Assembly: GCF_033097365.1 (NCBI RefSeq)
Contig: NZ_AP028461.1
Span: 3,720,001 to 3,784,000 of the forward strand
Length of the DNA: 64,000 nt
From: Actinoplanes sichuanensis
GTDB taxonomy: Bacteria; Actinomycetota; Actinomycetes; Mycobacteriales; Micromonosporaceae
Direction: 5' to 3'
The notes under the pieces are model-generated. The model was not told the DNA's origin, did not search any database, and saw nothing but the letters and a program-made list of their open reading frames with translations. The first letter of the stretch is position 1. Each line of letters opens with the position of its first letter. Below are positions 31,002 through 39,199 of the stretch, piece after piece. Position numbers and translations under genes: made by a program.

Positions 31002-31901
31002 CTATTCGGTGAAGGCGGTGAACGACAGGGCCCGGTCGAAACAGGCGGCGGCCAGATCGTCGTAGCGGATCAGGAAACGGCCGATGTAGACGTCGTCGGG
31101 AACGAACTGGGCCAGCGGGACCCATTCGCGCATCACCCGCACGGTCTCCTGCTCCAGGTCGACGTCGGTCGTCGCGGCGCCGCGCGCCTCCAGGGCGGCT
31201 TCGGCCATCCCGGTCTCCGGGATGGTGTACAGGAAGTCGGTGGCCATCTCGCCGATGCCGCTCGTGTAACCGCCGAGGGCGAATCCCGGGTCGCCGTCGT
31301 CCGGCCACAGTTCGGCCGCCAGCGCCCGCAGATCGTTCAAGTGCGACAGGTCAAGACCCAGATGTCGTACGGGACGCGACTCGCCGTACGACTCGAGGTC
31401 CTCGTCGTCCTCCAGCCAGCCCGGAAGCTCGGCGTGGACGGTGGCCCGCAGGTCGTGGGCCCGGCCGATGAAGCTGATCCGGGTGTTGCAGAACATCCCG
31501 TCGGTGTCGGCCGGCTCGTCCGCGGTCACCGTGTCGGTGCCGGCCGGCAGGTAGACGACCCGGGCGTGCCGCTGCTCCTTGGTCTCGTCGAACTCGTCGT
31601 GGGCGTTCTCGTGGTGCAGGAAGAACAGCAGGGTGCCGTCGGCGGGCAGCGGTAGGCCGCCGACCCGAGGCAGTGCCGCGCAGTCGATCTCGGCGATGAA
31701 CGGCAGCGGGTCGTGGCCCGACGACGGCCACTCCATCCCGGCCGGAAGGCGCGGCAGTCCGCCCGCCCGGCCGACCAGTGGGCCGTCGCGGTGCTCGCCG
31801 GTCCAGATCGCGAACCGCAGGAACTCGGCGAACCGCTCCACCTCGTCGGCCGGGATGCCACGCTCGATCGCTGTACGCCGGAACTGTCCGTGATAGTCCA
31901 T
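31002..31901 (-). CDS. DUF1963/YwqG-family protein
   Basis: This 299-residue protein matches the YwqG pattern: GGLPRLPAGMEWPSS near residue 47, PFIAEIDCAALP, DGTLLFFLHHENA and the C-terminal LGGYTSGIGEMATDFLY. The family is widespread and lacks a defined activity; genes for it often adjoin immunity or toxin loci. It is the first gene of a three-gene operon with the two helical-repeat proteins, separated from the second by 2 bases. Confidence 0.85.
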   Translation of the reverse strand: MDYHGQFRRTAIERGIPADEVERFAEFLRFAIWTGEHRDGPLVGRAGGLPRLPAGMEWPSSGHDPLPFIAEIDCAALPRVGGLPLPADGTLLFFLHHENAHDEFDETKEQRHARVVYLPAGTDTVTADEPADTDGMFCNTRISFIGRAHDLRATVHAELPGWLEDDEDLESYGESRPVRHLGLDLSHLNDLRALAAELWPDDGDPGFALGGYTSGIGEMATDFLYTIPETGMAEAALEARGAATTDVDLEQETVRVMREWVPLAQFVPDDVYIGRFLIRYDDLAAACFDRALSFTAFTE

Positions 31902-32043
31902 GGCGCGGCATTGTGCCAGATCGACTCCAGCGTGGCGGGCGGGATGCGGCTCACCTCGTCCGCGGCGGGCCGGCCACCTCCTGGTCCACCGTGGCGTCCC
32001 GATTCGGCGATCGTTCGCTCTCCCTCGGCCGGGGAGTGCGCCG

Positions 32044-34407
32044 TCAGGGCGTGCGGTCGTCCAGTTCGTCGTTCCAGAGGCGGCTCAGGACGGTGGGGAC
32101 CTCGGGATGCAGGGCGGCTCGGACCTGGTACAGCTCCGCGTCGGTCAAGGCCAGGGCCGGGAAGGCTCGGCCCACCTCGGCGGCGAAGGCCGAACCCCGC
32201 TCGGCCAGCGCCGACGCGGCCGCGATGTAGGCGGGGATGTAGTCGGCGACCAGTGGGCGCTGGGACGGGGACCACAGACCGGCCGCCAGGGCCCGGAAAC
32301 GGCGTACCGACACGGTCGGGTCTTCGGTCATCGATGCCCAGGCCTCGGCCTTCGCGGCCGGGGTCGGGCGGGCGGCCAGCGCGGTCAGGGCGCCCAGCAT
32401 GCCGTCGGCGGTGCCGTCGCGGTCGCGTTCGGCTTCGATCTGCGGGGCGTCGATGCCGCCGAGTTCGGCGAGCCGGCACAGCGCGGTCCAGCGCAGGTCC
32501 GGGTCGAGGGCCAGACCGGCGTCGGTGGTGTCGGTGGACAGCCAGCGGCGCAGCAGGCCGGTGTCGGCGGTCGACCAGGCGAGGCCTTTGGCGAGTGCTA
32601 CCGCCCGCTGTTCGTCGTGCTCGGTGGTGGTCGCACAGGCGGCGGCGACCACCGCGAGGGCGGCCGGCACCTCGGCCGCCGGGAGTCGGCGGCGGATCAG
32701 GTGGTCGCGGGTGCGGGTGAGGGCGGCCGTGATCAGCGTCGGCGACGGCTCGTGTGGGAGCTGGGCGGCCAGCAGCCGCAGCGGATCACGGTCGAGCAGC
32801 ACCGGCCACAGCACCGACCGGACCAGCGGATCCGGCACCCTGGTCAGGCCCAGTGTGAGCGCGTCCCGCGACTGCGGGTCGAGGTCGAGGCGGGCGAACG
32901 TCTCACCGTGCGCGTTCGGCACCACGATCAGGCCGGACCAGTCCGGCAGGGTCGGCGGTTCGTCACCGAGGTCGATCAGGCGCGAGGCGACCGGTTCCAG
33001 ATCGGGGGTGTACGCCGTGACGGTGAACCGGTGCGGCCGGACCCCGTCACGGGTCAGCACGGGAACACCGTCGTCGCGGCGGGTGACCCGAATCGTGTCG
33101 TGCCCGGACCGGCGCAGCCACACCTCGGCCCACCCGCGGACGTCCCGTGGTGAGGCGGCGTCGAGGGCCGACAGCAGGTCCTCCAGGGTGGCGTTGCCGA
33201 ACCGGTGCCGGGTCAGGTGCGCGTTGACGCCGGTCAGGAAATCCTGCTCGCCCAGCCACGTGACCAGCTGGCGTACGACGGCGTTGCCTTTGCCGTACGA
33301 GATCTGATCGAAGATGGTCGTCGCGGTGGCGACGTCGGGGACGTCCTCGCCGGTCGGGGCCACCGGATGGGTCGAGCGGCGCCGGTCGGCGTCGTAGGCG
33401 CCGGGTTTGTGCACCGCCTCGAAGGACACCCTGGTCCCGGCGTAACCGACCGCGGTCTCGGCGACCTCGAAGCCCATGTAGTCGGCGAACGACTCGTTGA
33501 GCCAGGCGTCCTCCCACCACACCGGGGACACCAGGTCGCCGAACCACATGTGTGACATCTCGTGCGCGATCACCATCGCCCGGCGCCGCCGGTCGTCGTC
33601 GGTGACCCGGCCCCGGGGCAGCATGAACTCGTTGAACGTGACACAGCCCGGGTTCTCCTGGGCGCCCCAGTTGAGCTCCGGGACGAAGACCTGGTCGTAC
33701 GAGTCGAACGGGTACGGCTCGGTGAAGATCCGCGCGTAGTGGTCGTAGCAGGCCTCGGTGATGCGGCGCAGCTCGTCGGCGTCGCGGTCGAGTTCGGCGG
33801 CGAGCGAGCGGCGGGCGTGCCAGCCCATCGGGATGCCGGCGTGCTCCCAGCGCACCGAGTGGTACGGCCCGGCGGCGACGACGAACAGGTCGCAGGCGAT
33901 CGGCGGGGTCGTCGCGAACGTGCCGGGCCCGGTCGGCAGGCCGTTGGCCAGGACCGTCCACGTCGGGTCGGCCTCGACGGTGAGGGCGATGGGGGCTTTC
34001 AGGTCGAGCTGGTCGAAGCACGCGAACAGCCGCTGCGTGACGTCGAGGCCGAGGTAGCCGCCGACGTACCGTTCGCCGTCGACCGGGTCGGTGAAGGTGT
34101 GCATGCCCTCGCCGTCGGTGACGTAGCGCAACCGGGCGTCGACGACGACCTCGTGCTTGCCGGGGGCGAGTTCGTCGAGCGGGATGCGTTTACCGTCGTA
34201 CGCCGGGGTGATGGTGGTCCCGTCGAGGGTGACGTCGAGGGACTCGGCCCGGTGCAGTTCGAGAAAGCTGCCGCCGCCGGTGGTGGTGAACCTGATGACG
34301 GCACGGCTGCGGAAGTCATCCGGTGAGGTGACGTCGAGCGCGAGATCGTAGGAGATCTCGGAGAGCGCGGCGGAACGGGCCCGGGCTTCGTCAAGGGTCA
34401 GCGACAC
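32044..34407 (-). CDS. pepN: Aminopeptidase N (M1 metallopeptidase)
   Basis: This 787-residue protein has the M1 zinc site HEMSH (His282, Glu283, His286) with the third ligand Glu305 in WLNESFADY, at the standard spacing. The exopeptidase GxMEN motif is present as GAQENPG, with Gln at the third position. An N-terminal beta domain and a C-terminal helical ERAP-like domain complete the family length for actinobacterial PepN (about 850 residues; this one is slightly short). There is no signal peptide. It removes N-terminal residues from peptides in the cytosol. It is monocistronic and divergent from a VOC gene. Confidence 0.92.
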   Translation of the reverse strand: MSLTLDEARARSAALSEISYDLALDVTSPDDFRSRAVIRFTTTGGGSFLELHRAESLDVTLDGTTITPAYDGKRIPLDELAPGKHEVVVDARLRYVTDGEGMHTFTDPVDGERYVGGYLGLDVTQRLFACFDQLDLKAPIALTVEADPTWTVLANGLPTGPGTFATTPPIACDLFVVAAGPYHSVRWEHAGIPMGWHARRSLAAELDRDADELRRITEACYDHYARIFTEPYPFDSYDQVFVPELNWGAQENPGCVTFNEFMLPRGRVTDDDRRRRAMVIAHEMSHMWFGDLVSPVWWEDAWLNESFADYMGFEVAETAVGYAGTRVSFEAVHKPGAYDADRRRSTHPVAPTGEDVPDVATATTIFDQISYGKGNAVVRQLVTWLGEQDFLTGVNAHLTRHRFGNATLEDLLSALDAASPRDVRGWAEVWLRRSGHDTIRVTRRDDGVPVLTRDGVRPHRFTVTAYTPDLEPVASRLIDLGDEPPTLPDWSGLIVVPNAHGETFARLDLDPQSRDALTLGLTRVPDPLVRSVLWPVLLDRDPLRLLAAQLPHEPSPTLITAALTRTRDHLIRRRLPAAEVPAALAVVAAACATTTEHDEQRAVALAKGLAWSTADTGLLRRWLSTDTTDAGLALDPDLRWTALCRLAELGGIDAPQIEAERDRDGTADGMLGALTALAARPTPAAKAEAWASMTEDPTVSVRRFRALAAGLWSPSQRPLVADYIPAYIAAASALAERGSAFAAEVGRAFPALALTDAELYQVRAALHPEVPTVLSRLWNDELDDRTP

Positions 34408-34439
34408 CCGGACAGTATTCCCTGTCGAGGAGGAGACCG

Positions 34440-34832
34440 ATGTTCGACGAGATGTTCCCGATCCTGACCACCCCCGACCTGGAACGGTCGCTGCGGTTCT
34501 GGCGGGATCTGCTCGGTGGCGAGGTGACCTATCGGTTCCCGCCCGAGGGTGAGCCGGTCTATGTGGCCCTGGACCTGGGCCGGTCCCACCTGGGGATCGG
34601 TCGCCAGAGCGAGCCGGGCCCGCTCGCCAACGACCGGATCACCCTGTGGGTCTACACCGACGACTGTGACGCCGGTGTCGAACGGCTGCGGACCGGCGGC
34701 GCCGAGATCGTGCAGGAGCCGGCCGATCAGGCGTGGGGCGAGCGGATGGCGACGGTCGCCGACCCGGACGGCAACCGGGTGATCATCGCGTCGCGGGATA
34801 GTCCACGTACGCGAACCGACGAGAGTCGGTAG
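34440..34832 (+). CDS. VOC-family (glyoxalase/bleomycin-resistance-like) protein
   Basis: This 130-residue protein carries two beta-alpha-beta-beta-beta modules of the vicinal oxygen chelate fold: MFPILTTPDLERSLRFWRDLLGGEV at the start and AGVERLRTGGAEIVQEP...ATVADPDGNRVIIA at the end. The HLGIG and late acidic residues could bind metal. The start has a strong GGAGGAG. It may be a small-molecule dioxygenase, isomerase or binding protein. The 3' end overlaps the convergent propeller gene by 50 bases. Confidence 0.85.
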   Translation: MFDEMFPILTTPDLERSLRFWRDLLGGEVTYRFPPEGEPVYVALDLGRSHLGIGRQSEPGPLANDRITLWVYTDDCDAGVERLRTGGAEIVQEPADQAWGERMATVADPDGNRVIIASRDSPRTRTDESR

Positions 34833-35625
34833 ACCAGCTGTTCACGTTGATCGTGCCCTGGCCGCCCTGCAGCGCGACGACCGTCCGGGCCGACTGCCAG
34901 TCGTCGCCCTCGACCAGGCGCAACTCGACCGGCAGGTCGGGCGGGTGGCCCTGGGTGCCGGGCGGGTAGCTGAGGTAGACGGCGTGCCGGCCGTCCGGGG
35001 CGAAGTGCGGGAACCAGTTGACCCGCTCGTCGTGGGTGAGCTGCTCGACCTCGGTCCCGTCCGGCCGCATCCGGGCGATCTGGGCGTGGCCCGGCGAGAA
35101 CCGCTCGGTGTTGAAGTGGATCCACGCGCCGTCCGGGGTGTATTCGGGGCCGTCGTCGGTGCCGCCGATCGCGGTGAGCCGGACGGTTCCGGTGCCGTCG
35201 ACGCCCACGGTGAGCAGGCTGGCGGTCGACCAGTCGGGCCGGTCGACGCCGACGTAGGCCAGGGTCGTGCCGTCGGGGCTGACGCCGTGCAGGAAGTGCC
35301 GCCGGGTGTCGTCGGAGGTGATCTTCCGGGCCGGGCCGCCGGACAGGGCGGCCTCGTAGAGGTGGCCGTCGTTCGCGGACAGGAAGATCGTCTCGTGGCC
35401 GGGCGCCGGCACGTGGTCGTTGTTCAGGTCGGGGATGCCGTCGATCGGGATCTGCCGCGGTTCGGCCGAGCCGTCGGCGGGTAGTGCCCAGAGACGGCCG
35501 TCACCGTTGACGATCAGGGTGTCGTCGGCGGTCCAGTTCGGCGCCTCGAAATGCACCGTCGTGCTGGTGTACACGTGTGTCCGCGCGCCGGTGACGATGT
35601 CGTAGGTGAAGATCCGGCACTGCAT
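34783..35625 (-). CDS. TolB-like six-bladed beta-propeller protein
   Basis: This 280-residue protein is read from the ATG at 35625, behind GGAAGGGG. It is made of WD40-like PD40 repeats: APNWTADDTLIVNGDGRLWALP, HETIFLSANDGHLYEAAL, GPEYTPDGAWIHFNTER, NWFPHFAPDGRHAVYLSYPPG. It lacks a signal peptide and a peptidase domain, so it is a free propeller rather than a dipeptidyl peptidase. Such proteins are usually ligand-binding or scaffold proteins. Its function here is unknown. Confidence 0.82.
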   Translation of the reverse strand: MQCRIFTYDIVTGARTHVYTSTTVHFEAPNWTADDTLIVNGDGRLWALPADGSAEPRQIPIDGIPDLNNDHVPAPGHETIFLSANDGHLYEAALSGGPARKITSDDTRRHFLHGVSPDGTTLAYVGVDRPDWSTASLLTVGVDGTGTVRLTAIGGTDDGPEYTPDGAWIHFNTERFSPGHAQIARMRPDGTEVEQLTHDERVNWFPHFAPDGRHAVYLSYPPGTQGHPPDLPVELRLVEGDDWQSARTVVALQGGQGTINVNSWSTDSRRFAYVDYPATR

Positions 35626-35655
35626 GAGCGGGCCCCTTCCAGTAGATTCCGGCGC

Positions 35656-35826
35656 ATGTCGCCGCGCCCACGGATGATGGATGCTCCGGAGGGCATCATC
35701 GCCGCTGTCGGTGCGGCGCTCGGATCCGGGGTGGTCGGCGAGGCCGCGACTCCGGCCGGGTTCACCCATGCGGTCGCCTCGATCCGGGCCTGCGCCGGGT
35801 GGCCGGCTTCCCGACTGGCCCGCTGA
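35656..35826 (+). pseudogene. N-terminal fragment of an aminoglycoside-phosphotransferase-like gene
   Basis: 56 codons read MSPRPRMMDAPEGIIAAVGA, then ALGSGVVGEAATPAGFTHAV, then ASIRACAG, ending shortly after. This resembles the first strand-loop of APH-family kinases, in which a helix ending in a-x-LG is followed by GGFTPGVA...RLADGRRVFVKA. The catalytic loop and the remaining 200 or so residues are absent. The fragment sits between two convergent-divergent genes. I treat it as a decayed remnant, with moderate confidence because the preserved part is short. Confidence 0.5.
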
Positions 35827-35855
35827 TCCGGCCGACGCACGAGAAGACGACGCGA

Positions 35856-36887
35856 TCACGGCTGGGGGCCGGCGGGCGGGCGGCCCGGGACCGGAAGATC
35901 CGCGGGCGGGTGGGCGGTGGTGCTGGAGCGGACGACCAGCCGGGTGGCCAGCTCGATGCCGAGCTGGGAGACGGTCTCGCCACGCCCCAGTGCCAGGGCC
36001 AGCTCGGTGGCGGCGACCGCCATCTCGGTCAGCGGCTGGTGGACCGTGGTCAGGGCGGGTTCGAGCATCCCGGCGATCGGCAGGTCGTCGAAACCGACCA
36101 CGCTCAGGTCGGCCGGGATGCGCAGGCCGAGTTCGCGGGCCGCCCGGTAGACGCCGACCGCCTGCAGATCGTTGCCGGTGAAGACGGCGGTCGGCGGGTT
36201 CGGCCGGGCGAGCAGTTCACGCGCCGCGGTGTGGCCGCCCTCCTCGGTGAGCGGTGCCGGGAGCACGTCTCCCGGCGGCAGGCCCGCGCTCTGCAGCGCG
36301 GACCGGTGGCCGTCGACACGGGCCTGGCAGAAGAGGTGACCCGGCCCGCTGATCATGGCGATGTCACGATGGCCGAGGCCGATCAGGTGGCGGGTGGCCG
36401 ATCGGCCGCCGGCCCAGTTGGTGGCGCCGACGAACGGGACGTTCTCGGGGAACTCGACGGCCGGGTCCAGTACGACGAACGGGATGCCACGGGCGTGCAG
36501 CTGATTCTGCTCCTTCTCGGACAGCTGGGCGACGGCCACCACACAGTCCGGGTGGCGGGCGATGGTGTCGTCGATCCAGTAGCGGAGGGAGTCGGGTTCC
36601 GGGCCGAACTGGGTGAGCACGAGTCCGACCCGGTGCTCACGGACGACCCGCTGGACGCCGCGGATGATCTCGACACCCCACATGTGTTCGATCTCGTCGA
36701 CGACCAGCTCCATCAGGTTGGTGCGCTGCGGGGAGCCGGCTTTGCGGTAGCCGTACTGGCTGATCAGGGCTTCGACGCGGGCCCTGGTCTCGGCGGCTAC
36801 ACCGGAGCGACCGTTGACGACCTTGGAGACGGTGGGCACCGAGACGCCGGCGGTCCGTGCGATGTACGAGATGGTGACCGGTTTCAT
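35856..36887 (-). CDS. LacI-family transcriptional repressor
   Basis: This 343-residue regulator starts with the LacI helix-turn-helix and hinge: TISYIARTAGVSVPTVSKVVNGRSGV. A periplasmic-binding-like sugar domain follows (NLMELVVDEIEHMWGVEII, ISGPGHLFCQARVDGH, TAVFTGNDLQAVGVYRAA, LSVVGFDDLPIAGMLEPALTTVHQP). Its start overlaps the stop of the GH43 gene by one base, so both are in one operon. It probably represses that operon until a xylo- or arabino-oligosaccharide binds. Candidate operators lie upstream of the GH43 gene. Confidence 0.92.
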   Translation of the reverse strand: MKPVTISYIARTAGVSVPTVSKVVNGRSGVAAETRARVEALISQYGYRKAGSPQRTNLMELVVDEIEHMWGVEIIRGVQRVVREHRVGLVLTQFGPEPDSLRYWIDDTIARHPDCVVAVAQLSEKEQNQLHARGIPFVVLDPAVEFPENVPFVGATNWAGGRSATRHLIGLGHRDIAMISGPGHLFCQARVDGHRSALQSAGLPPGDVLPAPLTEEGGHTAARELLARPNPPTAVFTGNDLQAVGVYRAARELGLRIPADLSVVGFDDLPIAGMLEPALTTVHQPLTEMAVAATELALALGRGETVSQLGIELATRLVVRSSTTAHPPADLPVPGRPPAGPQP

Positions 36888-38371
36888 CAGTCGGCGATCG
36901 GCTGGTAGTCGAACCAGTCGAACCGGACCGTCCCGGCGGTGGCGAACATGCCGATGACCCGGCCGGTGAATCCCCCGGCGACCTCGGTGGACAGGTAGCG
37001 GCCGTCGAGTTCGGCGAGGGTCAGGAAGTCGCCGTCGGCGGTCTCGACACCCAGGTGCAGCTCGTCCGGGCCCTGGCTGGGATGCCAGCTGGTGGTGGCG
37101 GCGATCACGTCCAGGCGCAGCCGGACCGGGCCGTCGGGGATCGGGCGGGTGGTCACGGTGTGCCGGATCGAGCCGATCCGGGCGGTCACCCGGACCAGTC
37201 CGTCACCCGCTTCGAGGGCGTAGTGGTGGCATTCGTCGAGGCGGACCGCCAGTCCCCCACGTCCCTGCGACGGGTCGGCGAGTACCCGTACCCGGCAGGA
37301 GAGGTCCTGTTGGCGCCGGCCGACGAAGTTGATGCCGGGCTGGTCGAGGGACGGACCGCGGGCGTGGAGGCTGAGCCATCCGGGCCGTTCGGTGGTGGAC
37401 CAGCTCGCGGCCGGCCGGGCCCGCACCGAGATCCAGCGGGGATGCAGGTCGGGCGAGTCGAAGTCGTCGCGGGACGCCGCCGGCGGGGGTGCCTTGACCG
37501 GCCAGGGGACGGTCATCGACGGTTCCAGATCGCCGGGGACCGGCCAGCCGTCCACCCAGGAGACCGGGACGAGGAAGGTCTCCCGGCCGAGGACGTGCCA
37601 GCCCGGGGTGCCGCCGCCGGGCCGGACGCCGAGCAGGACCATCCACCAGGAGTCGTCGGGGCCCTGGACGAGGTCGGCGTGGCCGGTGTTCTGGATCGGC
37701 CGGTTGGTGCCGCGGTGGGTGAGGATCGGGTTGGCCGGGCAGGGCTCGAACGGGCCGTTCGGCGAGGTGGAGCGGGCGATCGAGATGGCGTGGCCGCGTT
37801 CGGTGCCGCCCTCGGCGATCAGCAGATACCAGTGGTCGCCGATCCGGTAGAGGTGTGGGGCCTCGGGGGCCTGGGCGCGTGGGCCGCCGGACCACAGCCG
37901 GAACGGCCCGTCGAGGGTCTTGCCGGTGGCCGGGTCGATACGGACCTGGCCGATCTCGGCGTAGGTGCACCAACAGTTGCCGTCGTCGTCCCAGGCCAGG
38001 TCCGGGTCGATGCCGATGCCGGGCACCTCGACCGGCTCCGACCAGGGTCCGGCCGGGTCGTCGGCGGTGACGATGAACGAGCTGCCACCCGCTGCGACAT
38101 TGGTGGTGATCAGCCAGAACCGGCCGTCGTGATGACGCAGCGTCGGCGCGTAGACGCCGCCGGAGGACGGGGTGGCCGGTGGCAGGGTGAGCTGGTTGGG
38201 CCGGTCCAGCGCGTTGCCGATCTGCTCCCAGTGGACCAGGTCGCGGCTGTGGAAGATCGGCACGCCCGGGAAGTACTCGAAGCTGGAGCAGGCGAGGTAG
38301 TAGTCGTCGCCGACGCGGCAGACGCTGGGGTCCGGGTGCATGCCGGCGATCACCGGGTTGGTGAAGGTCAT
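36887..38371 (-). CDS. GH43 beta-xylosidase/arabinofuranosidase, cytosolic
   Basis: This protein of about 494 residues is read from the ATG at 38371 (MTFTNPVIAGMHPDPSV). An upstream ATG at 38386 overlaps the putative operator and is less likely. The propeller shows Asp in MHPDPSVCRVGDDYYL, Asp in IGIDPDLAWDDDGNCWC and Glu in QAPEAPHLYRIGDHWYL, the three GH43 catalytic positions. The C-terminal 200 residues form the concanavalin-like beta-sandwich typical of two-domain beta-xylosidases (SLHARGPSLDQPGINFVGRRQQ). There is no signal peptide, so it would act on imported oligosaccharides. It is followed by the LacI gene. Confidence 0.88.
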   Translation of the reverse strand: MTFTNPVIAGMHPDPSVCRVGDDYYLACSSFEYFPGVPIFHSRDLVHWEQIGNALDRPNQLTLPPATPSSGGVYAPTLRHHDGRFWLITTNVAAGGSSFIVTADDPAGPWSEPVEVPGIGIDPDLAWDDDGNCWCTYAEIGQVRIDPATGKTLDGPFRLWSGGPRAQAPEAPHLYRIGDHWYLLIAEGGTERGHAISIARSTSPNGPFEPCPANPILTHRGTNRPIQNTGHADLVQGPDDSWWMVLLGVRPGGGTPGWHVLGRETFLVPVSWVDGWPVPGDLEPSMTVPWPVKAPPPAASRDDFDSPDLHPRWISVRARPAASWSTTERPGWLSLHARGPSLDQPGINFVGRRQQDLSCRVRVLADPSQGRGGLAVRLDECHHYALEAGDGLVRVTARIGSIRHTVTTRPIPDGPVRLRLDVIAATTSWHPSQGPDELHLGVETADGDFLTLAELDGRYLSTEVAGGFTGRVIGMFATAGTVRFDWFDYQPIAD

Positions 38372-38383
38372 TCCCGATTCAAC

Positions 38384-38398
38384 CATGTCGATTACATG
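38384..38398. promoter_or_regulatory. Inverted repeat CATGT-N5-ACATG upstream of GH43 gene
   Basis: Perfect 5-base arms are separated by CGATT, and extended pairing (AACATGT / ACATGgTT) gives a 20-base imperfect palindrome. It lies immediately before the GH43 start and near the 5' end of the divergent lipid-kinase-like gene. It is a candidate operator for the LacI protein of the same operon. Confidence 0.4.
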
Positions 38399-38414
38399 TT
38401 TCGGCCATTCCGAG

Positions 38415-38423
38415 GAAAGTTTC
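38415..38423. promoter_or_regulatory. GAAAGTTTC inverted repeat (xylan-regulator-like box)
   Basis: GAAA-G-TTTC is a perfect short inverted repeat in the interval between the GH43 start and the divergent gene at 38456. It matches the core GAAA-N-TTTC of sites described in front of Streptomyces xylanase and beta-xylosidase genes controlled by a LacI-type regulator. This supports xylan-type control of the GH43-LacI operon. Confidence 0.5.
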
Positions 38424-38455
38424 TGACCCGGCGAGGCGACCTACACTTGCGTCCC

Positions 38456-39199
38456 GTGGATCGCGTCGCTGTGCTTTTCAACGCGCGCTCCGGCGCGCTC
38501 CTGAGCCGGGCCGGCACCGTGCTGGCCGCGGCCGAGCACCTGCGCGACACCGAGGTGCCGCTGGGCATCCTGCCCGGCGGCACGATGAACGTGCTGGCCC
38601 GCGATCTGGGTGTGCCCGCCGATCTGGACCTGGCGGTGGCCGCGCCGGTGGCCCGGATCGACATGGCGACGGTGAACGGACGGCCGTTCCTGTGCAGCTC
38701 GATGCTGGCGATGATGCCGCACCTGGGCCGGATCCGGGAGCAGGCGCGGGGCCGGCGTTGGCGGAGCCGATGGCGGCTGCTGGAACGGGCGGTACAGGTG
38801 GTGCGGCGCTATCCGCGGGTGCTGCTGCGGATCACCGTCGACGGCCGGGAACACCGGGCCCGGACCCGTACCGTGGTGGTGTCCTGCAATCCGCTGTCCG
38901 CCGGGCCGCCGCCGATGCCCGGCCGGGAGCGGCTCGACGCCGGCCTGCTCGCCGTCTACGTCACGCAGGAGTGGACCAGCGGTGACCTGCTCGCGGTCGC
39001 GGCCCGGCTGTTCCGCGGCGACTGGCAGCAGGATCGGCGCATCCAACGGCACGAGGGACGGACGGTACGGGTGGCGTCACCGCACATGGCGATGATGAGT
39101 GTGATGAGCGACGGCGAGATCGCTCGGCTGTCCATGCCGCTGACCTTCGAGATCCGGCCCCGCGCGCTGGCCGTCCTGATGCCCGGCGCGGCCTCGTGA
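38456..39199 (+). CDS. Diacylglycerol-kinase-like protein lacking the catalytic GGDG segment
   Basis: This 247-residue protein is read from a GTG at 38456 (VDRVAVLFNARSGALLSRAG). The second half of the DAGK catalytic fold is clear: VPLGILPGGTMNVLARDLGVP and SMLAMMPHLGRIREQARG. The first half is compressed. The strand FNARSG is followed within 12 residues by GTVLAAAEHL, where family members have about 50 residues and a GGDGT nucleotide-binding motif. That motif is missing. The frame is intact, so it is either an in-frame deletion product or a divergent lipid-binding protein. It is coupled to the phosphoesterase gene by GTGA. Confidence 0.7.
   Translation: MDRVAVLFNARSGALLSRAGTVLAAAEHLRDTEVPLGILPGGTMNVLARDLGVPADLDLAVAAPVARIDMATVNGRPFLCSSMLAMMPHLGRIREQARGRRWRSRWRLLERAVQVVRRYPRVLLRITVDGREHRARTRTVVVSCNPLSAGPPPMPGRERLDAGLLAVYVTQEWTSGDLLAVAARLFRGDWQQDRRIQRHEGRTVRVASPHMAMMSVMSDGEIARLSMPLTFEIRPRALAVLMPGAAS

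Noticed and set aside
35856..36887. The local LacI protein as certain regulator of the arabinan operon
   Set aside because: The palindrome TGTTATCGATAACA is absent from the LacI gene's own promoter region, which has different repeats, so I do not assign it.
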